From: Pseudomonas poae
GTDB lineage: Bacteria > Pseudomonadota > Gammaproteobacteria > Pseudomonadales > Pseudomonadaceae
DNA length: 59,209 nucleotides
Assembly (NCBI RefSeq): GCF_001439785.1
Contig: NZ_JYLI01000028.1
Coordinates: 1-59,209, forward strand
Direction of reading: 5' to 3'
A program made the translations under genes and the position numbers. Positions within the stretch are counted from its first letter, which is position 1, and each line of letters begins with the position of its first letter. Below the pieces are notes generated by a model. It ran no database searches. It had not been told where the DNA came from and saw nothing but the letters and a program-made list of their open reading frames with translations. Of this stretch, positions 33,587 to 43,070 are shown one piece after another.

Positions 33587-35038
33587 TCAGAACTGCGGGT
33601 CGCCCACGTGCAGAATCTTCATGCCATTGGTACCGCCGGTGGTGTGGTAGCTGTCGCCCTTGGTCAGGATGACCCAGTCGCCTTTCTCCACAACGCCGCG
33701 CTTGACCAACTCGTCGATGGCGGCCTGGCTGACTTCATTAGGCGGCAACGAAGCGGGGTCGAACGGCACGGTATAGACGCCACGGAACATCGCCGCGCGG
33801 GCCTGGGCTTCGCGGTGCGGGGTGAACGCGTAGATCGGCACCGAGGAACGGATGCGCGACATGATCAACGGCGTGTAGCCACTCTCGGTCAAGGCGATGA
33901 TCGCTTTAACGCCTGGGAAGTGGTTGGCGGTGTACATGGCCGCCAGGGCAATGCTCTGGTCGCAGCTTTCGAAGACCTTGCCAATACGGTGGCTGGAGGT
34001 CTTGCTGGTCGGGTGCTTTTCGGCGCCGACGCAGATACGCGCCATCGCCTGCACGGCTTCCAGCGGGTACGGGCCGGCGGCACTTTCGGCCGAGAGCATC
34101 ACGGCGTCGGTGTAGTCGAGCACGGCGTTGGCCACGTCGGAGACTTCGGCACGGGTCGGCATCGGGTTCTGGATCATCGACTCCATCATCTGGGTCGCCA
34201 CGATGACCGCTTTGTTGTGGCGGCGAGCGTGCAGGATGATCTTCTTCTGGATGCCGATCAGCTCGGCGTCGCCGATTTCCACGCCCAGGTCGCCACGGGC
34301 AACCATCACGGCGTCGGACGCCTTGATCAGGCCGTCGAGGGTTTCGTCATCGGCCACGGCTTCAGCGCGTTCGATCTTCGCCACCAGCCAGGCGGTACCG
34401 CCGGCTTCGTCGCGCAGTTTACGGGCGTATTCCATGTCGGCGGCGTCGCGCGGGAAGGACACCGCGAGGTAGTCCACTTCCATTTCGGCGGCGAGCTTGA
34501 TGTCGGCCTTGTCTTTTTCAGTCAGGGCCGGGGCGGTCAGGCCACCGCCGCGACGGTTGATGCCTTTGTGGTCCGACAACGGGCCACCGATGATCACGGT
34601 GCAATGCAGTTCAGTCGGGGTGGCGGTGTCGACACGCATGACCACGCGGCCATCGTCGAGCAGCAGTTCGTCGCCGACGCCACAGTCCTTGACCAGATCC
34701 GGGTAGTCGATACCCACGACCTGCTGGTTGCCTTCGGTGAGCGGATGGCTGGTGGAGAAGGTGAACGGGTCACCGATCTTCAGCTCGATGCGCTTGTTGG
34801 CGAATTTGGCGATACGAATTTTCGGGCCTTGCAGGTCACCCAGCAAAGCGACGAAGCGGCCGTGCTTGGCGGCCAGGTCACGCACCAGCTTGGCGCGAGC
34901 CTTGTGCTCGTCCGGGGTGCCGTGGGAGAAGTTCAGACGGGCAACGTCCAAACCAGCCAGAATCAGCTGTTCGAGGACTTCCGGCGAGTTACTGGCCGGG
35001 CCAAGGGTGGCGACGATTTTGGTGCGACGGACGGACAT
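33587..35038 (-). CDS. pykA: Pyruvate kinase
   Basis: 483 residues, converting phosphoenolpyruvate to pyruvate with ATP formation. Visible signatures are RRTKIVATLGPAS at the start, LARLNFSHG, the active-site segment AVMVARGDLGVEIG, MMESMIQNPMPTRAEVSDVANAVLDYTDAVMLSAESA, and a C-terminal allosteric domain. The length and sequence fit the PykA isozyme of pseudomonads. It is monocistronic with the shared terminator downstream; 35039-35212 separates it from a divergent lipoprotein gene and presumably holds both promoters. Confidence 0.94.
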   Translation of the reverse strand: MSVRRTKIVATLGPASNSPEVLEQLILAGLDVARLNFSHGTPDEHKARAKLVRDLAAKHGRFVALLGDLQGPKIRIAKFANKRIELKIGDPFTFSTSHPLTEGNQQVVGIDYPDLVKDCGVGDELLLDDGRVVMRVDTATPTELHCTVIIGGPLSDHKGINRRGGGLTAPALTEKDKADIKLAAEMEVDYLAVSFPRDAADMEYARKLRDEAGGTAWLVAKIERAEAVADDETLDGLIKASDAVMVARGDLGVEIGDAELIGIQKKIILHARRHNKAVIVATQMMESMIQNPMPTRAEVSDVANAVLDYTDAVMLSAESAAGPYPLEAVQAMARICVGAEKHPTSKTSSHRIGKVFESCDQSIALAAMYTANHFPGVKAIIALTESGYTPLIMSRIRSSVPIYAFTPHREAQARAAMFRGVYTVPFDPASLPPNEVSQAAIDELVKRGVVEKGDWVILTKGDSYHTTGGTNGMKILHVGDPQF

Positions 35039-35212
35039 GCACGGACTCCTGAGTTCAAGCGCTGGGGAAGGCTACTATGCTCTTTGGTTGTAGTCATTGT
35101 TCGTTTGCACTACTTATCGACGATTGGCCCGTTTCAGCGTCAATTGAATAGACAACATCCTTGAAGATTTTCGACGAGGGGTCGATACACTGCACAAGAC
35201 AGGAGAACCCCC

Positions 35213-35587
35213 ATGCGAATTTTGCTCGTTGCTGCCCTGGCCGTCAGTGTAGTCGGCTGCACCCGCTGGTCCATGGACCATCATTTGAACAACGCCTACC
35301 GTGCGTACAAGGTGGGTGACTGCGAGCGCGTGACCCTGGAATTGTCCCAGGTCGACCGTGAAAGTCGTACCCGGCGCTACGTGCAGCCGGAGGTTTCGAT
35401 GTTGCGCGGGCAGTGCCTGGAGCGCCAGAAGCTGTTCGTGGATGCGGTGCAAACCTATCAGTTCATCATCAGCCAGTATCCGTCCAGCGAATACGCGTAC
35501 CGCGCGCGCGCCCGACTCGACACGCTGCAGCAGTTGGGTCATTACCCCGGCGCCAGCGTCGCGAAACCCCGGCCCGCATCCCTTTGA
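35213..35587 (+). CDS. Small TPR-type lipoprotein
   Basis: 124 residues. Signal peptide with lipobox VVGC (acylated C16). The body has two helix-hairpin repeats of TPR character: HHLNNAYRAYKVGDCERVTLELSQV and CLERQKLFVDAVQTYQFIISQYPSSEYAYRARARLDTL. It is expected to be a periplasmic scaffold protein, perhaps outer-membrane anchored because position +2 is Thr. AGGAG at 35202-35206 precedes the ATG. Function unknown. Confidence 0.75.
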   Translation: MRILLVAALAVSVVGCTRWSMDHHLNNAYRAYKVGDCERVTLELSQVDRESRTRRYVQPEVSMLRGQCLERQKLFVDAVQTYQFIISQYPSSEYAYRARARLDTLQQLGHYPGASVAKPRPASL

Positions 35588-35809
35588 CGATATTTGTCAC
35601 ACTGCCACTGGCCGGTTTCGTGTCTTAAGCTATTATTTGAATGTCTGTTTGATGTGTTTATCTTCAAACGGATGGAATGCTTGGAATTGGTAGATTCATA
35701 GTGATGATGGGCAACACTTTCGTCGCGCCAATTTCAGGGAGAGCGGGCCTGTATCGCCGTTCCGAATCACTGGCTCGGCCAGAGCAATATCCAATGGATG
35801 GCAGTCATC

Positions 35810-36169
35810 ATGTTTACTGATCGACGTATTGAGCGGCATGAGTTGTCCCGTTTCCTGCAAGTGTTCAACCGGTTTACGGACAAGCCGATTGGTTACCTGG
35901 GCAATGTGTCTGAAGATGGACTGATGTTGATCAGCCAGTTGCCGATGATGGTCGGCGCGACGTTCGAACTGTGCGTGAAGGCCCCCATGGCGAATGGGGA
36001 CGTTCAGACAATTGACCTCACAGCTGAGTGTTTGTGGAGTCGTGAGGACGTCAACCCGCAGCACTACGACTCAGGTTTCAGTGTGGTTGTGGCACCTGCG
36101 GATTACAGCCAACTGATCAGCGCATTATTGCGTTACTTCAGTTTTGATCCCATGCAGGCTTCGGCCTAG
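35810..36169 (+). CDS. PilZ-domain c-di-GMP-binding protein
   Basis: 119 residues from the ATG at 35810 (an ATG at 35798 is also in frame). The two PilZ motifs are present: RRIER near the N-terminus (RxxxR) and NVSEDG (D/NxSxxG), so it should bind cyclic di-GMP. It is a stand-alone PilZ protein with no output domain and presumably acts by contacting a partner. The 222 bp upstream (35588-35809) hold no gene or clear signal. Confidence 0.85.
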   Translation: MFTDRRIERHELSRFLQVFNRFTDKPIGYLGNVSEDGLMLISQLPMMVGATFELCVKAPMANGDVQTIDLTAECLWSREDVNPQHYDSGFSVVVAPADYSQLISALLRYFSFDPMQASA

Positions 36170-36229
36170 ACACCGCGCGTTGTCGACCCGGCCAGGTGTG
36201 TTTGCTTTCGCCGTGGTCGTGCGCATTTT

Positions 36230-37561
36230 TCACAGCACCCCAGCTTTTTTCCAGCCCATGTAACGCGTCACCAATGCCGGCCCCAGCGCTGAGGGCAGGG
36301 TATCCAGTACGGTCAAACCGTGGGCGCTCAGACGATCATGCAATTCGTCGCGCCGGGTGAGGTAATCGACGGCGCCGCTGTAGGCCAGTGCCTCGGGCAA
36401 TGTTTGCACGGGAAACTGGCGCAGTTGGTCGAGCACTTCCTCGCGCAGGCTGGCAACCAGCACCCGGTGTTGGCGGCTGATGCGCTTGACTGCAGTCAGT
36501 AATGCCTCATCGTCCTCGTCCCGCAGGTTACTCACCACTATAACCAGCGCACGGCGTTTTTGTCGGGCCAGCAGTTGGCTGGCAGCGGCTTCGTAATCGG
36601 CGGTGCGTTGGGTGGTATCCAGGTCGTAGACGCTATTGAGCAACAGGGTCAACTGGCCGGTGCCTTTGACGGGCGCCAGGTAACGCGGCTGATCACAGGC
36701 AAAGGTGCACAGCCCCACCGCATCGCCTTGACGCAGGGCGACGTAGCTGAGCAGCAGGCAGGCATTGAGCGCGTGGTCGAAATGGGAGAGCTCGGCATCC
36801 TGGCTGCGCATGCGCCGACCGCAATCGAGCATGAACACGATTTGCTGGTCGCGCTCGTCCTGATACTCCCGGGCGATGGGCGTGCGTTGGCGTGCGGTGG
36901 CCTTCCAGTCAATCTGCCGCAGGCTGTCGCCTTCGCGAAACTCGCGCAACTGATGAAACTCCAGCCCTGAGCCGCGTCGCGGATGCTGTCGAACGCCCAG
37001 TTGGCTCAGCCAGCTGTCCACCCCGAGCAACTGTGCGCCATACAGACGCGCGAAGTCCGGGTAGACGCGAGTGGCATCGGCCACGTCCACAAAGCGCCGA
37101 GCCGACCACAACCCCAGCGGACTGGGCAGGTGAATCTCGCACCGAGTGAAACTGAAATGCCCGCGCCGCAGCGGACGCACGCGATAGCCCAACTCGCTGC
37201 GCGCGCCGGGGCGCAGTTCAACCAGTTGAGGCATGTTCTCCACGTTCAGCCCATCGGGTACGTGATCGAATACCTGCACGGTCAGCGGCTGCAGATAATC
37301 GTGATGCAGGGTCAGGCGCACTTCGCCCCAGCGGCCCAGGGCCAGACTGCCAGGCATCTGCCGTTGCACGCTGATGCCCGGGCGGCGACGCAGGCGAGCG
37401 GCGTCCAGCAGGGCCAGCAGCAACAGCGCCAGCAACAGGCCCCACGCCACCTGGTGCAGGGTGTCGGGCATCTTGAACTGCAACGCAGCGGCGATACCCA
37501 GCAGGGTGCTCAAACCCAGCAGGACACCGAGCCAGATCAGCAGCAGACGGGTTGGCTTCAT
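36230..37561 (-). CDS. DUF58 membrane-anchored protein (MoxR operon)
   Basis: 443 residues. Two hydrophobic segments at about 5-25 and 34-52 anchor it; the DUF58 signature GLEFHQLREFREGDSLRQIDWKATARQ lies near 200-226. The region after it (QIVFMLDCGRRMRSQD) resembles the start of a von Willebrand A fold and its MIDAS, though DCGRRM replaces the usual DxSxS, so metal binding is doubtful. It is the last gene of the six-gene operon and starts seven bases after the MoxR stop. Confidence 0.85.
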   Translation of the reverse strand: MKPTRLLLIWLGVLLGLSTLLGIAAALQFKMPDTLHQVAWGLLLALLLLALLDAARLRRRPGISVQRQMPGSLALGRWGEVRLTLHHDYLQPLTVQVFDHVPDGLNVENMPQLVELRPGARSELGYRVRPLRRGHFSFTRCEIHLPSPLGLWSARRFVDVADATRVYPDFARLYGAQLLGVDSWLSQLGVRQHPRRGSGLEFHQLREFREGDSLRQIDWKATARQRTPIAREYQDERDQQIVFMLDCGRRMRSQDAELSHFDHALNACLLLSYVALRQGDAVGLCTFACDQPRYLAPVKGTGQLTLLLNSVYDLDTTQRTADYEAAASQLLARQKRRALVIVVSNLRDEDDEALLTAVKRISRQHRVLVASLREEVLDQLRQFPVQTLPEALAYSGAVDYLTRRDELHDRLSAHGLTVLDTLPSALGPALVTRYMGWKKAGVL

Positions 37562-37568
37562 AGGTGGC

Positions 37569-38564
37569 TCATTGCCTCGGTGCTGGAATCTGATCCAGCA
37601 GTTGCTTGAGCACCTGGTCTACGTCCAGCCCATCGATGTCCAGTTCGGGAGCGATTCGTACCCGGTGACGAAGCACTGCCATGGCGCAGCTCTTGATATC
37701 GTCCGGGGTGACAAACTCGCCGCCGCGCAACAGGGCGCGTGCGCGGGCGCCGCTGACCAGGGCAATGGAGGCCCGCGGGCCCGCACCGATGGTCAGCCCG
37801 GGCCAACTGCGGGTGGCGCGAGCCAGGCGCACGGCATAGTCGAGCACCTGCTCATCCAGCGGCATTTCAGTAGCGACCTGCTGCAGGTGCAGCACATCCG
37901 CAGCTTGCAGCACGGTACGCAGCGGTTGTATATCCAGCATGTCGGCACGCGAGGAGCGCGTGACTTCGCGCACCATGTCCAGTTCCTGCCGAGCATCCGG
38001 GTAGTCCATGCGAATCTTCAGCATGAAGCGGTCCAGTTCGGCTTCCGGCAACGGATAAGTACCTTCCTGCTCAATGGGGTTCTGAGTGGCCAGCACCATG
38101 AATGGCTGGCCGATGGGCAGCGCTTCGCCCTCCAGAGTCACTTGGCGTTCCTGCATGGCCTCGAGCAGCGCCGCCTGGGTTTTGGCGGGCGCGCGGTTGA
38201 TTTCGTCGGCCAGCAGCAGGTGAGTGAACAGCGGACCCTTGCGCAGCTTGAATTGTTCGGTGTGCAGGTCGTAGACGGCGTGACCGGTAACATCGCTGGG
38301 CATCAGGTCGGGGGTGAACTGGATACGTGCGAAATCACCGTCGAAGCAGCGGGCCAATGCGCGAACGAGCAACGTCTTGCCCAACCCCGGCACGCCCTCA
38401 AGCAATACGTGGCCGCCGGCAATCAATGCCGTCAGTACGTCATCAATCACCACGTCCTGGCCAATCACCGCCTTGCGCAGTTCAACGCGCAAAGCGTTGG
38501 CCAAGTCGCTGGCCTGTAGCAAGGTGGCGCTGGTCAGGGGCGTGGCGCTGGGAAATTCACTCAT
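37569..38564 (-). CDS. MoxR-family AAA+ ATPase
   Basis: 331 residues from the ATG at 38564, which overlaps the stop of the upstream gene (ATGA). Walker A is GVPGLGKT, Walker B LLLADEINRAP, sensor 1 LATQNPIEQEGTYPLPEAELDRF, followed by an arginine-rich lid. MoxR ATPases act as chaperones that remodel vWA or DUF58 partners. The partner here is very probably the DUF58 protein encoded next. Confidence 0.9.
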   Translation of the reverse strand: MSEFPSATPLTSATLLQASDLANALRVELRKAVIGQDVVIDDVLTALIAGGHVLLEGVPGLGKTLLVRALARCFDGDFARIQFTPDLMPSDVTGHAVYDLHTEQFKLRKGPLFTHLLLADEINRAPAKTQAALLEAMQERQVTLEGEALPIGQPFMVLATQNPIEQEGTYPLPEAELDRFMLKIRMDYPDARQELDMVREVTRSSRADMLDIQPLRTVLQAADVLHLQQVATEMPLDEQVLDYAVRLARATRSWPGLTIGAGPRASIALVSGARARALLRGGEFVTPDDIKSCAMAVLRHRVRIAPELDIDGLDVDQVLKQLLDQIPAPRQ

Positions 38565-39718
38565 AGGGCATTCCTGAGGGTTTGCAGGCACGCCACCTGA
38601 CGGCTGAAATCGGCGCTGGAAAGCCGTTTTGCCGCAAGTGGCTCGAGGGCCTGGCTGATGACGTGAGGAGGTTGGCGAGTGAGGTGTTCGAGGACCTGAC
38701 ACTGGGCCGCGTTATCGAGGTGTTCAAAGCCGGTGTGGCGGCGCCGCGCGGCGCGCAGGATATCGCGCTGCAAGGCCTGCAACAGTGTGCGCTGGCCACT
38801 GCGGCGCAGCAGAAAGTCCGCACTGGCCTTCAGGTGTTCCTGCAATTGCCGACGCGCTCTGGGTGTCGGCGCCTGCACCGGTCCCTGGCGCATGCCTGCC
38901 TGCCAGAGTGCCAGGGCAATCAGCGCGGCAAGCGCTACCAGGGCCTGAGGGAAGTAGCGCATCAGCAGGCTGAGCAGGTTGTCGACATCACTATTGAACA
39001 GCAACGTGACGGTCGTGTCCTGGTTCAGGTACCACAGCAGCCAGGCGTTATCGTGTTGGCCGATTATGGGGGCTTTCCAAAGGTCGCTGTCGGTGACTAC
39101 CGTGACTCGGCCTTGCCCCAGATTGAGCTGCATCAGGTGGCTGGCCCTGGCGCTGTTGGCGGAAAACTGGGCCAGATGCCTGGGGTCGGTCAAGTTGAAG
39201 TCGGTGTCGAAACTGAAATAAGCCGGTGCGGTTTCATTGTCGACGTAGAGTTTGGTCAGGTCTGGCGTGTTCTGCTTGCGCGCGGGAGCCGGTTCCTCGG
39301 GCTCGTCACTCAACAACTGATGGAGGTGCAGTCGATCGAGCAGCAAGTCGCCGCTTTTATCGGTCTCTTCATCCCAGAGCGCTTCGGCGACCAGCAACAG
39401 GTGTCCGCCTGACCTCGCCCAGTCCAATAGTTGATCTGCCTGACGTGGGGTCATGTTGCCGCGCTCGCCCAGCAGCAACAGGCTATTACCCTCGGCGGGA
39501 AGGTCGGCGAGCCTATTCAGGCCATTGGCATGCTCAACCACAAGGCCTTGCCGGCGCAGGAACTGTTCTGCCGCAAGGTAGGGATTGGCCAGCACCTCCG
39601 GCGAGGGGCCGCGGTCGACGACTTCGTCATACGGAATGGCTTTGCTCCACAGAAACAACCCGCCGGCCCCAAGCAGACCTGCCAGTAGCAATCCCACCCA
39701 CAGCAATGGCCGGTTCAT
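38561..39718 (-). CDS. DUF4350 membrane protein
   Basis: 385 residues from the ATG at 39718, overlapping the stop of the DUF4129 gene. Helix 1 at about 5-22 and helix 2 at about 252-272 enclose a long extracytoplasmic domain with a GATase/GldG-like pattern (NSLLLLGERGNMTPRQADQLLDWARSGGHLLLVAEAL). The C-terminal part is cytoplasmic and basic (RARRQLQEHLKASADFLLRRSGQ). The function is unknown; genes of this kind recur beside MoxR. Confidence 0.8.
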   Translation of the reverse strand: MNRPLLWVGLLLAGLLGAGGLFLWSKAIPYDEVVDRGPSPEVLANPYLAAEQFLRRQGLVVEHANGLNRLADLPAEGNSLLLLGERGNMTPRQADQLLDWARSGGHLLLVAEALWDEETDKSGDLLLDRLHLHQLLSDEPEEPAPARKQNTPDLTKLYVDNETAPAYFSFDTDFNLTDPRHLAQFSANSARASHLMQLNLGQGRVTVVTDSDLWKAPIIGQHDNAWLLWYLNQDTTVTLLFNSDVDNLLSLLMRYFPQALVALAALIALALWQAGMRQGPVQAPTPRARRQLQEHLKASADFLLRRSGQRTLLQALQRDILRAARRRHTGFEHLDNAAQCQVLEHLTRQPPHVISQALEPLAAKRLSSADFSRQVACLQTLRNAL

Positions 39719-41247
39719 TGGGTAGCACCTGCGTTGAACAAGCTGCGCCAATCGCGGCACAGCTGTTGTTGTGCAAACGCGGGAGGCAGCCGGTGACCGT
39801 AGGCAAGGTTTTGCCAATGGCGAGTCAGGTCGTTGCTGAAGGAAAGCAGGTCTGGTTGTTGCAAGTGTTCAATGCGCTCCAGCACCTGGCCCTCGGTATC
39901 GGCGTTTGTCAGCGGCAGGTTGAAGTCGTGCAGCAATCGGCTGAGCAGGCCACGGTAGAGCAGTCCGAGGGCCTCACGTGGTTGAGTGGGCCACAGTTGC
40001 GCGGCGGCGCTGGCGATATCGTCGGGCAGGGTCTCGGCGCCTACCGCGAGGCCGAACAATTGCGTGGGCACAGGCAAGTCGGTGTCGAGATTGAGCGGCC
40101 CGCGCCGGCTGACAAAGGTGCGCAGCCAGTCGCGATAACGCCAGACCAGCAGCGCCACGCCGCCCGCCAGCAAACTCCACAACAGGACTTCGAGGCCCCG
40201 AGCCAGATGTTTGAAGCTGCTGCTGTTGAAGTTGTCCAGCAGTGCCTCAAGCCAGGCGGGAAGTTTGCCATCGCCACGCGCCTGGTTTTTTACCGCAGTT
40301 TTTTCTTCGCCGAAACGATAGCGCGTGACAGTCTCTGGATTCTTGAAAGGTGGCTTTTCCAGCAAGGTCTTGATCGATTGGCTGGCGGCCTGGGTGCTGA
40401 CCGGTTTGGACGGGCTGGCGTCAGCCGCCATGGACGACTGGCTGAAGAAGGGCGCCAGCATCAGACCTGCAACCAGCAGCAACAGCGGCGCGACGCTGCC
40501 CAAGCGGTCTCGAAGGCGGCGGAACACCAGCTCCAGGTCCCAGGCCTCGAGTACGGTCCGGCGGTTGAGGTACAGGCTGAAACCGCAGGCGACGTAGATC
40601 GGTTCCCAGAACACCAGGATCAATGCATAGAACGCGTTGCTCATGTGCTCCAGCCACAGCGCTTGCGAACCGCTCGCCTGTGCCAGGCGTTGCCAGTCCC
40701 AGTCCAGCTCGATCTGCTGGGGGATGAGCAGGTAAAACAACGCCATGGCGCCGAACCACAGCGTTATTTCAAGGCACATCCCAAGCAGGGTGAGCCAGCG
40801 TGCGGCTCCACCGTTGCGCTGCAGCAGCACACCCAGGCGTTTCTGACGCGCGTCGCCATCGAGTCCTTCGAGCTGGCTGACGGGCATCACAAAGCTGCGA
40901 CTCAGGCTGAGCCGTCGCCAGATCAAGCTGCTCAACAACTGGCCTTTGAGCAGACGCGGCCACTGGCGTACGGCCTGCTTGACGCTGGGAGTCTCGCCAA
41001 ACAAAGATTTGGACAGGATGTACAGCGGCAAGCGGTCGAACGCCGGTTTCAGCCACCAGAAAACAAGCACAGCGGTGGACGGATATTTCCAAAACACGGC
41101 ACTGAGTAAAATGAATAGCGGCAAGCTTACAATCGCCCAGCTGGCCATCAGCAGCAAACGGTGCTCACGGGCCATGAGTACGCCAAGGTCCATGGCTTCC
41201 CAGGGCGTGCGCGGGCGAATCACGACGCTTGCGTCACTCAGGCGCAT
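39715..41247 (-). CDS. DUF4129 multi-pass membrane protein
   Basis: 510 residues. Hydrophobic segments are visible near 30-60, 64-76, 145-175, 200-225, 250-268 and 345-370. The C-terminal 100 residues are the DUF4129 domain (SAAAQLWPTQPREALGLLYRGLLSRL to QQQLCRDWRSLF), which is often found fused to or next to transglutaminase-like proteins; no transglutaminase is present in this operon. It overlaps the SpoIIM gene by 14 bases. The role is unknown. Confidence 0.8.
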   Translation of the reverse strand: MRLSDASVVIRPRTPWEAMDLGVLMAREHRLLLMASWAIVSLPLFILLSAVFWKYPSTAVLVFWWLKPAFDRLPLYILSKSLFGETPSVKQAVRQWPRLLKGQLLSSLIWRRLSLSRSFVMPVSQLEGLDGDARQKRLGVLLQRNGGAARWLTLLGMCLEITLWFGAMALFYLLIPQQIELDWDWQRLAQASGSQALWLEHMSNAFYALILVFWEPIYVACGFSLYLNRRTVLEAWDLELVFRRLRDRLGSVAPLLLLVAGLMLAPFFSQSSMAADASPSKPVSTQAASQSIKTLLEKPPFKNPETVTRYRFGEEKTAVKNQARGDGKLPAWLEALLDNFNSSSFKHLARGLEVLLWSLLAGGVALLVWRYRDWLRTFVSRRGPLNLDTDLPVPTQLFGLAVGAETLPDDIASAAAQLWPTQPREALGLLYRGLLSRLLHDFNLPLTNADTEGQVLERIEHLQQPDLLSFSNDLTRHWQNLAYGHRLPPAFAQQQLCRDWRSLFNAGATQ

Positions 41248-42214
41248 GGCGGGTCCGTCCGGTCAATGTCAGGTAAGCGGCCACCAGCAGCCACAGCACG
41301 GCGCCCACCAGGTACTTGATCCAGGCGGCCGTGGTGGTGGAGGACGACCAGTACGCTTCGATAAACGCCGCAATCAGCAGCAACAGCATGACGCCGCAGA
41401 GCATCTGCATGCTTTTGCGCGCCGCCAGCCGCAGCGATTCGGCGCGTGTGAGGCGCCCGGGCGCGATCAGTGCCCAGCCCAGTTGCAGACCGGCCGCGCC
41501 GGCGAGGGCGATGGCAGTGAGTTCGAAAGCGCCATGGCCGATAACGAACGACCAGAAGGTCTGGCCGTAGCCGATTTCAGTGAGGTGTCCGGAGATGGCG
41601 CCGATGATCAAGCCGTTGTAGATCAGGAAAAACACGCTGCCCAGCCCGAACAGCAAGCCGGCGGCAAACGTCTGAAAGGCAATCCCGATGTTATGCATCA
41701 CGTAGTAACCGAACATCATCCAGTCTTCACTGGCGGCGCGGTCGGCAAGGCGTCCCAGGCGACTGGCCTCAGGGTCATACATGCCTTGCATCTCGGCGAC
41801 CTGCTGCGGGCTGACAATGCTGTAGACCAACTCGGGAAACAGGTACACCAGCAGCGCAACCACCACCAGGCTGCCGAAGAACAGCAGCCCGGCGATCAAT
41901 ACGAAGCGCCACTGCTCGCGTACCAGTCGGGGAAAATCGGCCAATACGAAGCTCAGTATGTTCGCGGTCAAACGGCTGCGATGCCGGTACAGTTGTTGGT
42001 GGCCGCGCAATGCCAGTTGTTGCAGCGGGTCGACCAGGTAACTGCTGTAGCCGCGCTCCTGGGCCAGGGCCAGGTGCTGGCAAAGGCGCCGGTACTGATG
42101 GGGAAAGTCGGCCATATCGCCAGCCTTGCGCTTGCCTTGCTCCAACTGCTTCAGTTGTTCGGCAAAGGCTTGCCACTGCGGTTGGTGACGGCTTTCGAAC
42201 AGGCTCTGCTTCAT
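41234..42214 (-). CDS. Stage II sporulation protein M-like membrane protein
   Basis: 326 residues. A soluble N-terminal part (about 1-95) is followed by five or so helices with the SpoIIM-family pattern (FVLIAGLLFFGSLVVVALLVYLFPE, NIGIAFQTFAAGLLFGLGSVFFLIYNGLIIGAI, FWSFVIGHGAFELTAIALAGAAGLQLG). Pseudomonas does not sporulate; SpoIIM homologues outside Firmicutes are common beside MoxR and RDD genes, and resemble permease subunits of ABC-2 systems. It is coupled to the RDD gene by an ATGA overlap. Confidence 0.85.
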   Translation of the reverse strand: MKQSLFESRHQPQWQAFAEQLKQLEQGKRKAGDMADFPHQYRRLCQHLALAQERGYSSYLVDPLQQLALRGHQQLYRHRSRLTANILSFVLADFPRLVREQWRFVLIAGLLFFGSLVVVALLVYLFPELVYSIVSPQQVAEMQGMYDPEASRLGRLADRAASEDWMMFGYYVMHNIGIAFQTFAAGLLFGLGSVFFLIYNGLIIGAISGHLTEIGYGQTFWSFVIGHGAFELTAIALAGAAGLQLGWALIAPGRLTRAESLRLAARKSMQMLCGVMLLLLIAAFIEAYWSSSTTTAAWIKYLVGAVLWLLVAAYLTLTGRTRHAPE

Positions 42215-42903
42215 GTCGGCCCCAATAAGCCACGCGCAACGCCATTGAGTTGCTCTGCGGCGCGCGCCGCTGGCACCTGCAGGGGCATTGCGAGGATGGA
42301 CGCCAGTTCGTGCACTCGCTCTGCTGACAGTTCACCCTGGCGCTCGGCGAATCCAAGGATGGCCCGTTGTTCGTTGAGCTCCAGAGTGAAGGGCAGGCCC
42401 AAAGGCGCGGCTTGGGGTATTTTGGGGCGGGCCGCCGGCTGTTGGCGATAAATCACCAGCGTACCGGCGGCGAGATCGCCGAGTCGTTTGAAATGGGGAT
42501 GTTGCAGGCAACTGACGGCGCCAAAAAAGTAGCCGAAAGGCAGCATGTCGACAAAGCGCAGCAGGTTGCGGATAAGCGAAGCGGACCATCCGATGGGCGT
42601 GCCGTCATCCTGCACCACGCGCAAGCCCATGACTTGCTTGCCGGGTGAGCAGCCCTGGTTAAGCACTTCGAACAGCACCATGTACCACCAACTGACCAGA
42701 AACAGCAGCAGCGAACCCAGGCCGATGCCGATATTGCCCAACAGCGCCAAGGGCACCAGCAGGATACCCATGGCCAGCCCGCGTACGCCCAGGTCGAAGG
42801 CAAAGGCCAGTGCCCGTGGCAGCAGGCCGGCGGGACGCAGGGGCAGGTCGATGCCTTCCGGGGTCTCGATCTGGTAGCGGGTGTCCAATGGGGCTGATTG
42901 CAT
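42211..42903 (-). CDS. RDD-family membrane protein
   Basis: 230 residues from the ATG at 42903 (AGGGAT upstream; frame open 22 codons further). The RDD core of about three helices is at 20-150: LRPAGLLPRALAFAFDLGVRGLAMG with the Arg/Asp positions that name the family, then SPGKQVMGLRVVQDDGTPIGW. The cytoplasmic C-terminus has a helical tail. It is the first gene of the operon RDD - SpoIIM - DUF4129 - DUF4350 - MoxR - DUF58. Confidence 0.85.
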   Translation of the reverse strand: MQSAPLDTRYQIETPEGIDLPLRPAGLLPRALAFAFDLGVRGLAMGILLVPLALLGNIGIGLGSLLLFLVSWWYMVLFEVLNQGCSPGKQVMGLRVVQDDGTPIGWSASLIRNLLRFVDMLPFGYFFGAVSCLQHPHFKRLGDLAAGTLVIYRQQPAARPKIPQAAPLGLPFTLELNEQRAILGFAERQGELSAERVHELASILAMPLQVPAARAAEQLNGVARGLLGPT

Positions 42904-43070
42904 CGCGATCCCTGGCAGTGCGGAGCGGCTGGAAGACACGGATGCTAGCAGCGTCGGCGGCGGAAGCAACCATCCAAGATTTTGCTGGATGTTTGTACAG
43001 CCGATTTTGCGCTGGCTGTGGACGCCTTGCAGCGCCTAGACTTTAGCAATCTTCAGCTCAGGAATGGCCC

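Noticed and set aside
33533..35164. 543-codon plus-strand frame opposite pykA
   Set aside because: Starts inside a terminator and runs through the complement of pyruvate kinase.
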